64,000 nt of DNA from M3007 sp964646615 (GTDB taxonomy: Bacteria > Bacteroidota > Bacteroidia > Chitinophagales > Saprospiraceae): the NCBI GenBank assembly GCA_964646615.1, contig CAZYEV010000088.1, forward strand, positions 1-64,000, in the 5' to 3' direction. This document shows, one piece after another, positions 57,671-64,000 of this stretch. Position 1 is the stretch's first letter. The number at the start of each line of letters is the position of its first letter. The notes beneath the pieces are model-generated. The model saw nothing but the letters and a program-made list of their open reading frames with translations, ran no database searches and was not told where the DNA came from. A program made the translations under genes and the position numbers.

Positions 57671-58207
57671 ATGCGTCACGGAGATAAAGTCAACAACCTC
57701 GGCCGCACTGCCGAACACCGCCGCGCTCTGCTGTCCAACCTGGCTAACGCCCTTATCGAGCACAAGCGCATCGTAACCACGTTGGCCAAAGCCAAAGCCC
57801 TGCGCCGCTACATCGAGCCCCTCGTAACGCGAGCGAAAGAAGACACCACCCACAACCGCCGCATCGTCTTCAGCCATCTGCAGAATAAACACGCCGTAAA
57901 AGAACTCTTCGGCAACATCATTCCCGAAGTGGGCGAGCGCCCCGGTGGCTATGTGCGTGTTATTCGCTTAGGCTTCCGCCGCGGCGACGGCGCCGAAACA
58001 GCCCTCATCGAATTTGTGGACTTCAACAAAGACTACAACATCAACGAGGGCAAGGAAAAGAAAAAGGCAAAGAAAACCCGCCGCGGTGGTCGTAAAGGTC
58101 GCTCGGCTGAAGCCGCTGCTCCTACAACGGAAGAGCAGCCCGTTGAGGCCGCACCTGAAGCAACGAAGGCTGCTGCCGAAGCTTCCGAACAAAAAGAAGA
58201 AGCGTAG
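57671..58207 (+). CDS. rplQ: 50S ribosomal protein L17 with extended tail
   Basis: The first 120 residues are a usual L17 (MRHGDKVNNLGRTAEHRRAL, IVFSHLQNKHAVKELFGNII). About 55 more follow: a basic block (KEKKKAKKTRRGGRKGRS), then an Ala/Glu/Pro-rich acidic end (AAPTTEEQPVEAAPEATKAA). Such tails are common in Bacteroidota L17. Last gene of the superoperon; a hairpin terminator follows 38 bases later. Confidence 0.95.
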   Translation: MRHGDKVNNLGRTAEHRRALLSNLANALIEHKRIVTTLAKAKALRRYIEPLVTRAKEDTTHNRRIVFSHLQNKHAVKELFGNIIPEVGERPGGYVRVIRLGFRRGDGAETALIEFVDFNKDYNINEGKEKKKAKKTRRGGRKGRSAEAAAPTTEEQPVEAAPEATKAAAEASEQKEEA

Positions 58208-58244
58208 GCTCTCTCGGGAGACTGTGAAAGCATGTACGAAGTAC

Positions 58245-58283
58245 TCGAGCTATTTCCTTGCGGAGGTAGCTCGAAGTTTTTTT
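58245..58283 (+). terminator. Terminator of the ribosomal superoperon
   Basis: TCGAGCTA (58245-58252) pairs with TAGCTCGA (58267-58274), followed by AGTTTTTTTA. It lies before the tRNA-Ser promoter. Confidence 0.85.
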
Positions 58284-58331
58284 AGCGTCAAAGGGGAGCA
58301 GGTATTGCTGTCGTCGGTGCGTTGCGTATTG

Positions 58332-58360
58332 TTTGACTGCCTGCGCCGGCACTACCTTTG
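58332..58360 (+). promoter_or_regulatory. tRNA-Ser promoter
   Basis: TTTG (58332-58335), 17 bases, then TACCTTTG (58353-58360), 12 bases before the tRNA. Confidence 0.65.
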
Positions 58361-58371
58361 CCCAAAAATCA

Positions 58372-58458
58372 GGAGGAGTGGCAGAGTGGTTGATTGCACT
58401 GGTCTTGAAAACCGGCGTACTCGAAAGGGTACCGGGGGTTCGAATCCCTCCTCCTCCG
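58372..58458 (+). tRNA. tRNA-Ser (anticodon TGA)
   Basis: An 87-nt class II tRNA. The acceptor GGAGGAG pairs with CTCCTCC, discriminator G. The anticodon stem CTGGT/ACCGG encloses loop CTTGAAA (anticodon TGA). The long variable arm CGTACTCGAAAGGGTACC is the serine identity feature. No CCA encoded. Confidence 0.95.
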
Positions 58459-58513
58459 CTCTGAAATGGCCTTTGGCGCATCTGTACGCCGAAGGCCTTT
58501 TTTATTGCTCAGC

Positions 58514-59383
58514 ATGGATGCACAAACTTCTGCCTATTCCTTTCGCTGCCGGGACCGCCTGCTCGATCTGTCGCGCCCGGTAACCATGGGTATATTGAAT
58601 GCTACGCCCGACTCCTTCTATGCCGGCAGCCGGGTGCGTTCGGTAGATGCAGCGCTCCAGCAGGCCGAGCAAATGCTCAACGAGGGGGCTGCTATCCTGG
58701 ATATTGGCGGTGCTTCCACACGACCCGGCGCCGAGGAAGTGCCGGTAGAAGAGGAACTCCAACGAGTGCTGCCGGTCGTCGAAGCCGTACGGCGGTACTT
58801 CCCGGAGGCCGTCATCTCGGTAGATACCTGGCGGGCTGTAGTCGCCCGTGAAGCCCTCGAGGCGGGGGCCTCCATGGTGAACGATGTCTCGGCCGGCCGC
58901 TGGGACGAAGCCCTGCTGCCGGTAGTGGCGCAGTACCGCTGCCCGTACATCCTGATGCACGCGCAAGGGAGGCCTCAAACCATGCAAGTGGCCCCTCTTT
59001 ATTCGGAAGTGGTACATGAGGTACTGGACTTTTTCATTCAAAAGATAGAGCACCTGCGGACGTTGGGCATTTACGACATTGCCATAGACCCGGGTTTTGG
59101 TTTTGGTAAAACGCTGGAGCACAACTATGCCCTGCTGCGGCATTTGACTGCGTTTGAGGCCGTGCTCCAACTGCCCATCCTGGTGGGTGTGTCGCGCAAG
59201 TCCATGGTCTGCCGTCTGCTGGGCATCAAGCCCGAAGCCGCCCTGAACGGCACAACGGCGCTGCACGTACTGGCTTTGTTACAAGGTGCCCGCATCCTGC
59301 GCGTCCACGACGTGCGCGAGGCCATAGAGGCCATCCGAATCGTGGAGGCCTACCAGGCCACTGACGGCACGGCAGTGCCGTAA
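58514..59383 (+). CDS. folP: Dihydropteroate synthase
   Basis: The 289-residue enzyme condenses dihydropterin pyrophosphate with p-aminobenzoate in folate synthesis and is the sulfonamide target. The TIM-barrel motifs are VTMGILNATPDSFYAGSRV, LDIGGASTRPGAEEVPVEEE (pABA loop 2 region), ISVDTWRA, MVNDVSAG, YILMHAQGRPQTM, IDPGFGFGKTLEHNY and LVGVSRKSM. The ATG at 58514 was chosen because the upstream frame runs back into the tRNA. It lies close behind the tRNA-Ser and may use the same promoter. Confidence 0.95.
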   Translation: MDAQTSAYSFRCRDRLLDLSRPVTMGILNATPDSFYAGSRVRSVDAALQQAEQMLNEGAAILDIGGASTRPGAEEVPVEEELQRVLPVVEAVRRYFPEAVISVDTWRAVVAREALEAGASMVNDVSAGRWDEALLPVVAQYRCPYILMHAQGRPQTMQVAPLYSEVVHEVLDFFIQKIEHLRTLGIYDIAIDPGFGFGKTLEHNYALLRHLTAFEAVLQLPILVGVSRKSMVCRLLGIKPEAALNGTTALHVLALLQGARILRVHDVREAIEAIRIVEAYQATDGTAVP

Positions 59384-59407
59384 TCAACGGACATCTTTTC
59401 GAGAGCG

Positions 59408-59438
59408 CTTGGGTGAATATCGCCCCTGACTACCTTTG
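59408..59438 (+). promoter_or_regulatory. Promoter of the peptide transporter gene
   Basis: CTTG (59408-59411), 19 bases, then TACCTTTG (59431-59438), which fits the consensus exactly, 62 bases before the ATG. Confidence 0.7.
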
Positions 59439-59500
59439 TCGCCGGCTGCCCGACGAAGGTGTGGGCCTTTTGAACGTTAACCAACACACAACTGCTCTGT

Positions 59501-61141
59501 ATGCGTCGCCATCCCGCCGCTCTGCCGTACCTGTTTTTTACCGAAATGTGGGAACGCTTCGGCTATTACCTCATGATCGGCATTTTTTTCCTTTACATGA
59601 CCGACACCCAGACGGGCGGGCTGGGCTTTGAGCGCGAAGTGGCTTCCGACATTTACGGCACCTTCATCGCCTTAGTCTATGTAACGCCCTTTATCGGCGG
59701 TCTGCTGGCCGATAGGGTGCTGGGCTATCGGCGCAGCATCGTGCTGGGAGGTACGCTCATGGGAATTGGGTATCTGCTATTGGCCATCCCTAACAGCATG
59801 ACGGCCTTTTACGCTTCGCTGCTGGTCATGATCCTGGGCAATGGCTTTTTCAAGCCCAACATTTCGACGCTGCTGGGCAATCTGTACAACGAACCCCAGT
59901 ACCGTGCGCTCAAAGACGACGGCTACAACATCTTTTACATGGGCATTAACATCGGCGCGTTGGTGTGCAACTTCGTGGCCGCCTACCTGCGCAACACGTA
60001 CGGCTGGGGCTATGCCTTTGCGGCAGCAGGCGTGGGTATGTTCATCGGCGTGTTCATCTTCCTGGCGGGCACGCGCACGATGAGCCACGCCGACATACGG
60101 CGCGAAGCCAACCCGGCGGAGGCCAGTGTGCTGACGCTGCTCTCCTCCGTGCTGCTGCCGGCGTTGCTGACGGGCTTTCTGGCGTGGCATATCCCGGGCA
60201 ATGTGCTCGGCTCCGACTCAACCGATGCGTTCATCTTCGGCTCGTTGCCTGTCGTGGCGTTCTTCCTGTGGATTTTGCACAAGGCGGCGCCTGAGGAAAA
60301 GCCGCGCATTCAGGCGCTGCTGTCCATTTACGCGGTGGTCATCGTCTTTTGGGCCGTATTCAAGCAAAACGGCACGGCCCTGACGACCTGGGCTGAATAC
60401 TACACTGACCGCTCGCTGCCGGCCTGGATGGAGCGCCCCGCGCGCTGGCTGGGCATGGTGCAGGAGGTGAAGCACGAGGTGGGCTTGTTTCCGGTGTACG
60501 ATGAACAGTTCCGCACCCGCAAAGACCCTGAGACGAAGCAGGTGGTAAAGGCCGAAGGCCTCCACCCCTATTTCCTTAATGTGCCCGAGCATGAGCGCCC
60601 GCCCCTGGGCGAGTCGGTATCGCTGGTGTCCACCGAGATTTTTCAGTCCGTCAATCCCTTCTTCGTTATCGTCCTGACGCCGGTAGTGGTCTGGTTTTTT
60701 GGCTGGCTGCGACGGCGGCATCGCGAACCCACTACACCGGCCAAAATCGGCTGGGGCCTGGTCATTTCAGCGCTTTCGACACTCGTTACAGTGGCGGCGG
60801 TATATGCCTGCCACAATGGCGCCGTGAAAGCCTCGTCGTGGTGGCTCATTGGTACTTATGCCGTCATCACCGTAGGTGAGCTGTGCCTTAGCCCGATGGG
60901 CCTTTCGATGGTGTCGAAGATGGCCCCGGCGCGCATTGCCGGTCTGATGATGGGCGGCTGGCAGCTGGCCACTTCTATGGGTAATAAACTAAGCGGTGTG
61001 CTGGCCACGCTGTGGGACCGCTACGACCATAAAGCTGACTTTTTTTGGGTTAACTTTGCTTTGCTATCTTTGGCTGCCTTAGCCCTGTTTGCCATGCTGC
61101 GCTGGCTCAATCGCCTGTTCCGCGAACAAGGGCTTTCTTGA
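59501..61141 (+). CDS. Proton-dependent oligopeptide transporter (POT/PTR2 family)
   Basis: A 546-residue membrane protein with about 14 helices. The family motif ExxER is in FFTEMWERFGYYLMIGIFFL (helix 1) and is essential for proton coupling. FIGGLLADRVLGYRRSIVLG is the MFS loop. GNGFFKPNISTLLGNLY and YNIFYMGINIGALVCNF form the PTR2 signature. A soluble-looking segment of about 90 residues (around 300-390) sits between the halves, as in many Bacteroidota members. It would import di- and tripeptides. Confidence 0.93.
   Translation: MRRHPAALPYLFFTEMWERFGYYLMIGIFFLYMTDTQTGGLGFEREVASDIYGTFIALVYVTPFIGGLLADRVLGYRRSIVLGGTLMGIGYLLLAIPNSMTAFYASLLVMILGNGFFKPNISTLLGNLYNEPQYRALKDDGYNIFYMGINIGALVCNFVAAYLRNTYGWGYAFAAAGVGMFIGVFIFLAGTRTMSHADIRREANPAEASVLTLLSSVLLPALLTGFLAWHIPGNVLGSDSTDAFIFGSLPVVAFFLWILHKAAPEEKPRIQALLSIYAVVIVFWAVFKQNGTALTTWAEYYTDRSLPAWMERPARWLGMVQEVKHEVGLFPVYDEQFRTRKDPETKQVVKAEGLHPYFLNVPEHERPPLGESVSLVSTEIFQSVNPFFVIVLTPVVVWFFGWLRRRHREPTTPAKIGWGLVISALSTLVTVAAVYACHNGAVKASSWWLIGTYAVITVGELCLSPMGLSMVSKMAPARIAGLMMGGWQLATSMGNKLSGVLATLWDRYDHKADFFWVNFALLSLAALALFAMLRWLNRLFREQGLS
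61044..61072 (+). promoter_or_regulatory. Candidate promoter inside the 3' end of the transporter gene
   Basis: TTTG (61044-61047), 17 bases, then TATCTTTG (61065-61072). It could drive the small membrane protein and toroid genes that follow. Confidence 0.4.
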
Positions 61142-61214
61142 CAACCCGCTGGTGGGTCGCACAGGATGAATAGAACCGTTTCAACCATCGTTTTACCATA
61201 AAAATTGCACCGTT

Positions 61215-61346
61215 ATGGCAACGAAACAGCGTCTTTCCAAGCAGCGCCAGAATACCAAAGAGCAGGACGAAATGCGCAAATTTTTATTGATTGTGGTCGG
61301 CGCCACCCTTGCGTTGATGGTGCTGATGTACTTCATCTTCCGTTGA
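61215..61346 (+). CDS. 43-residue single-pass membrane protein
   Basis: The ATG at 61215 opens MATKQRLSKQRQNTKEQDEM, then RKFLLIVVGATLALMVLMYF and IFR. The basic N-terminal half is cytoplasmic and is followed by one transmembrane helix ending at the C-terminus. The TGA stop overlaps a TTG start of the next gene (TTGA), so translation may be coupled. The length, charge pattern and overlap support a real gene. No known family recognised. Confidence 0.6.
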   Translation: MATKQRLSKQRQNTKEQDEMRKFLLIVVGATLALMVLMYFIFR

Positions 61347-62419
61347 CGCCAACAGAAGGGCTTTATCGGGAGCGCGCGACGGCAGCACTGGATTGGGTTA
61401 TTCGGAGCAGCGAGGCGTGCGGCGGGCGCGGCTCGTCCCATAGCTATTCGCTCTTATGGGGGTGGGCGAAGGCTTATCCGGAGACCACGGGTTACCTGAT
61501 ACCGACCCTGCTAACCTGGGCCAATACCTGGAACAGTGAGCGCTGTCACCACCTAGCACGGCAGTTCGGACACTGGTTGGTGGCACTTCAGCAACCACAA
61601 GGCGCCTGGACGGGTGGTGTAGTGGGCGGTCGGCGTTCGAGCGTTTTCAATACGGCCATGATTGCCGATGGGCTGTCGGCACTGGCTGAGCAAATGCCCG
61701 TAGAGCACACTGCCGCTGAAAGCGCGCGCCGAGGGCTGACCTGGCTGCTCTCTGTTATGGATGCCGATGGCGTGTGGCGAAAGGGCCTGTATGTACCAGG
61801 GTTTGTGCCGGCCTACCACGCCTATGCTGTGGCTGCTGCGTTGCGCGTTGCTCACCGAGTGGGTCTGGAGAAGGCACACCAACGGCTTCGTCGCGCGCTG
61901 GCCTACTACGCCGACCGCCTTAGAGGTGATGAAACGCCTGCTAACGCGGGCTTGAAGCCCGGTCCATGGGCCTTCACACACACCTTAGCCTACACCCTGC
62001 AAGGGCTGTGGGAGCTGGCTCTGTATTTTCAGGAAAAAGAAATTCAGCAGCAGACTATCCTCACCTGTCAGGGGTGGCTGGCTACTTTGGAAAAACACGG
62101 CCGCATCGCCGGGCGCTATCGCGGAGGGTGGAGGGGCGACTATTCCTTCACCAGCCCGGTAGGCAATGCTCAGTTGAGCATTCTGTTCCGAACAATTGGC
62201 AGCCACATAGGTGATGCTTTACTCGCTCGATGGGCCGACCGCGCATTAGAGGCTGCCCTGCAACATCAGGACATGAGCAGCCTTCCCGACACGCATGGCG
62301 CCATCCCCGGTTCTGTGCCGCGTTGGGGGCCTTACCTGCGCTGGCGCTATCCGAACTGGGGCGTCAAATTCCTCCTTGATGCCCTTCACGCCGCATGGGC
62401 ACCAGACAGGGTAGGGTAG
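61343..62419 (+). CDS. Alpha/alpha-toroid (terpene-cyclase/prenyltransferase-like) protein
   Basis: A 358-residue protein made of helical-pair repeats with the Q..GAW.G / F.T..A..GL pattern: QQPQGAWTGGVVGG then FNTAMIADGLSALAE; DADGVWRKGLYVPG then AYHAYAVAAALRVA; LKPGPWAFTHTLAYTLQGLW; YRGGWRGDYSF. This is the six-hairpin toroid of squalene-cyclase-like proteins. The Asp-rich catalytic motif of cyclases is absent, so it may bind rather than cyclise. Similar proteins occur in polysaccharide gene clusters. No ATG suits the start; a TTG at 61343 overlapping the small gene's stop is proposed. Confidence 0.7.
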   Translation: MTPTEGLYRERATAALDWVIRSSEACGGRGSSHSYSLLWGWAKAYPETTGYLIPTLLTWANTWNSERCHHLARQFGHWLVALQQPQGAWTGGVVGGRRSSVFNTAMIADGLSALAEQMPVEHTAAESARRGLTWLLSVMDADGVWRKGLYVPGFVPAYHAYAVAAALRVAHRVGLEKAHQRLRRALAYYADRLRGDETPANAGLKPGPWAFTHTLAYTLQGLWELALYFQEKEIQQQTILTCQGWLATLEKHGRIAGRYRGGWRGDYSFTSPVGNAQLSILFRTIGSHIGDALLARWADRALEAALQHQDMSSLPDTHGAIPGSVPRWGPYLRWRYPNWGVKFLLDALHAAWAPDRVG

Positions 62420-62433
62420 CGGCGGATAAGCAA

Positions 62434-62466
62434 GCGGCACCAACAACAGTGCTGCCTTTATTATTC
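62434..62466 (+). terminator. Weak terminator after the toroid gene
   Basis: GCGGCAC (62434-62440) pairs with GTGCTGC (62449-62455, one G-T pair), followed by CTTTATTATT. It overlaps slightly with the convergent gene's end. Confidence 0.5.
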
Positions 62467-62469
62467 CCT

Positions 62470-63060
62470 TCAGTGCATTCGGTCGCCGCGAGTGGGCAGG
62501 TTTTCCATCACCTCCGCCTCGTATTGGAGGTACTCTTGCCAGCGCTGCCAGGTTTTTTCCCAGCCGAAGTAGCGTTCGGCCAGGTCGAGAAAGAGCCGAT
62601 AGTGGCCTGCTTCGGCCACCATAAACTTGTGGTACCACTCGCGCAGGGCCTCATCGGCGCAATGGAGCGACAACAGGCGGAAGCGCTCGCAACTGCGGGC
62701 CTCAATGAGCGCACAGGTCAGCAGGCGCTCCAGCAGGGCCTCGTCGCGGCTGACGCCCTTTTTCTGGAATTGGAGCAGGGCGTTCACGTACTCGTCTTTA
62801 CGCTGGCGTCCCAGCGGCAGGTTGCGCTTTTTCAACTCGGCCAACACCATGCGGAAATGACCCCATTCTTCAGTAACGATGGGTGCCAGGGCCTCGACCA
62901 TTTCCGTGCGCTCAGGAAAGGCCTGGATGAGCGAAATGCACGACGTGGCGGCCTTTTGCTCGCAATAGGCGTGGTCGGTCAGGATTTCGCCCAAATCCAT
63001 TTCTGCCAAATTGACCCAGCGCGGGTCGGTGGGGAGCTTCAAGCCTAAGGTGGTGTTCAT
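62470..63060 (-). CDS. miaE: tRNA-(ms2io6A)-hydroxylase-like diiron protein (MiaE)
   Basis: The 196-residue protein has a ferritin-like four-helix bundle with diiron ligands. EQKAATS gives the first Glu, TEEWGHFRMVL the ExxH, CALIEARSCERFRLL the second Glu, and EAGHYRLF the last ExxH. This is the MiaE pattern; the enzyme hydroxylates the isopentenyl group of ms2i6A37 in tRNAs reading UNN codons. The ATG at 63060 (MNTTLGLKL) was chosen; the longer frame crosses an untypical Pro/Thr stretch. It is convergent with the toroid gene. Confidence 0.87.
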   Translation of the reverse strand: MNTTLGLKLPTDPRWVNLAEMDLGEILTDHAYCEQKAATSCISLIQAFPERTEMVEALAPIVTEEWGHFRMVLAELKKRNLPLGRQRKDEYVNALLQFQKKGVSRDEALLERLLTCALIEARSCERFRLLSLHCADEALREWYHKFMVAEAGHYRLFLDLAERYFGWEKTWQRWQEYLQYEAEVMENLPTRGDRMH

Positions 63061-63176
63061 GTGTATGGGTGTATTTGTCTGAAAATGAGCGGGCGTAAGC
63101 CGCCAGGCTGGGGTACATGAGGGGGCTTGCGCCAACTGCGCTAAAATGAATGGCGGCAAAGTTCGGACGAAAAGGC

Positions 63177-63184
63177 ATCTTTGC
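63177..63184 (+). promoter_or_regulatory. Weak -7 box CATCTTTG
   Basis: One base from TAnnTTTG, 52 bases before the acpH-like ATG. No -33 element. Confidence 0.35.
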
Positions 63185-63236
63185 GTAGCCCGGTCATTCG
63201 GGAAACCGACTGCCCAACGGCGCTTCTTGCTCGCAC

Positions 63237-63833
63237 ATGAACCACGTTGCCCACTGCCTGCTGTCGTACCCGGATGAGGAGTTGCTCATCGGCAATTTCA
63301 TCGGCGACTTCGTCAAAGGTAGCGCCTGGAAGGCGTATCCCGAACGCATCCAAAAGGGCATCCTGCTGCATCGCTTCATTGATGCCTACACGGAGGAGCA
63401 TCCGGCTTTGCGCGCCAGTGTGCAGCGCATACGACCTTACGCCGGGCGTTTTGCCGCACCGGTGGCGGACATCCTCTACGACCATTTGCTGAGCCTTCTG
63501 TGGGAAACGGAGAATATCGCACCCGATTTCGAGCAATTTGCCCGCTGGACGTATGCCAGCCTCGATGCCCAGAAGGCTTTCATGCCCGAGCGGCTTCAGC
63601 GGCGCTGGCCCGACATGCTGGCAGGGCGATTTCTACACCTGTACCGAAGCCGCGCCAGCATTGCCTGGACGCTGGAGCGATTTGCCCAACGCCTCTCGCT
63701 GCCGCTCGATTGGCAGGGACTGCTGCGCGATTGGTCGGAGAACGAAGCCAGTTTCGCCGCCGACTTCAGGGCGTTCTTCCCTGATTTGCAGCAAAGCGTG
63801 GCAAAATGGTACCAGAAACACGTGGGTTCCTGA
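63237..63833 (+). CDS. Acyl carrier protein phosphodiesterase-like (AcpH/YajB family)
   Basis: A 198-residue protein. MNHVAHCLLSYPDEELLIGN leads into FIGDFVKGSA and ILLHRFIDAYTEEHP, the HD-like metal-binding signature of the family; ILYDHLLS gives the second conserved Asp-His. In E. coli AcpH removes the phosphopantetheine arm from ACP. In Bacteroidota the exact role is unproven. Starts with MNHVAH, normal for the family. Confidence 0.85.
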   Translation: MNHVAHCLLSYPDEELLIGNFIGDFVKGSAWKAYPERIQKGILLHRFIDAYTEEHPALRASVQRIRPYAGRFAAPVADILYDHLLSLLWETENIAPDFEQFARWTYASLDAQKAFMPERLQRRWPDMLAGRFLHLYRSRASIAWTLERFAQRLSLPLDWQGLLRDWSENEASFAADFRAFFPDLQQSVAKWYQKHVGS

Positions 63834-63908
63834 AAATTAGCGCTGCCGGTGTGCCCTGATGGTAAAGACCAGAGACTCAAACGCAAAGAGTTACCAACGA
63901 GCAAGTAT

Positions 63909-64000
63909 ATGAGAAGCCTTTTCTTACTCGCCTTTTTCGGACTTGGGCCAATGCTCCTGCCGGCCCAGACGCCTTACTTCCAGCAGGAGGTTAATTACCA
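63909..64000 (+). CDS. N-terminus of a secreted protein, possibly an M1-family peptidase (3' end outside window)
   Basis: The first 30 codons encode a signal peptide (MRSLFLLAFFGLGPMLLPAQ), then TPYFQQEVNY. The last ten residues resemble the start of secreted Bacteroidota M1 metallopeptidases, which open with a similar YxQQxVxY before the first beta domain. The identity is a guess from ten residues. The gene runs off the right edge. Confidence 0.5.
   Translation, partial: MRSLFLLAFFGLGPMLLPAQTPYFQQEVNY

Noticed and set aside
1..64000. CRISPR array, insertion sequence or prophage
   Set aside because: No regularly spaced direct repeats, transposase motifs or phage structural genes were seen anywhere in the window.

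Overview
The window is a stretch of chromosome from a fairly GC-rich member of the Bacteroidota, probably an environmental, non-fermenting lineage. I do not assign a genus. The evidence is of four kinds. Several secreted proteins end in type IX secretion (T9SS) type A sorting domains. About a dozen transcription units start after the Bacteroidota -7 box TAnnTTTG, most often as TACCTTTG. Almost no gene has a Shine-Dalgarno sequence; one heat-shock gene is a clear exception. The sigma factor is the short RpoD typical of the phylum, and the L36 and S14 proteins are zinc-free types.

Layout. Positions 1-15400 hold housekeeping genes mixed with envelope genes: a fragment of a secreted protein, mazG, an M43 metalloprotease, a DksA-like protein, hpt, an FAD oxidoreductase, a CPA1 Na+/H+ antiporter, a secreted peptidylarginine-deiminase-like protein, rpoD, two lipoproteins, a DUF1573 protein, tRNA-Arg(CCT), a phosphoesterase, a LuxE-like enzyme and an alpha/beta hydrolase. 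Positions 15650-23300 form a minus-strand block of four large secreted proteins, partly AT-rich. The last of them has an 11-G homopolymer at its 5' end that could switch its reading frame. Positions 23785-42050 contain tRNA-Arg(CCG), a plsC-type acyltransferase coupled to a very large SF1 helicase with a nuclease-like C-terminus, a transaldolase, outer-membrane proteins, rtcB, an HMG-CoA-lyase-like enzyme, htrA, hsp20, two unrelated-fold sugar-phosphate isomerases in tandem, and fur.

Positions 42092-58283 are the complete S10-spc-alpha ribosomal superoperon. It runs from rpsJ to rplQ and includes secY, map, infA and rpoA. It has a consensus promoter in front, a strong terminator behind, and one candidate internal promoter before rplP. 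Positions 58372-64000 hold tRNA-Ser(TGA), folP, a POT peptide transporter, a tiny membrane protein overlapping an alpha/alpha-toroid protein, a miaE-like hydroxylase, an acpH-like esterase, and the first codons of a secreted protein.

No CRISPR array, insertion sequence, prophage or replication origin was seen. The observations most worth a second look are the poly-G tract in the parallel beta-helix gene, the helicase-nuclease, the RGG-rich tail on ribosomal protein S3, the PPAD-like deiminase, the GC break inside one member of a paralogous pair, and the strong preference for G after Leu-TTA codons.
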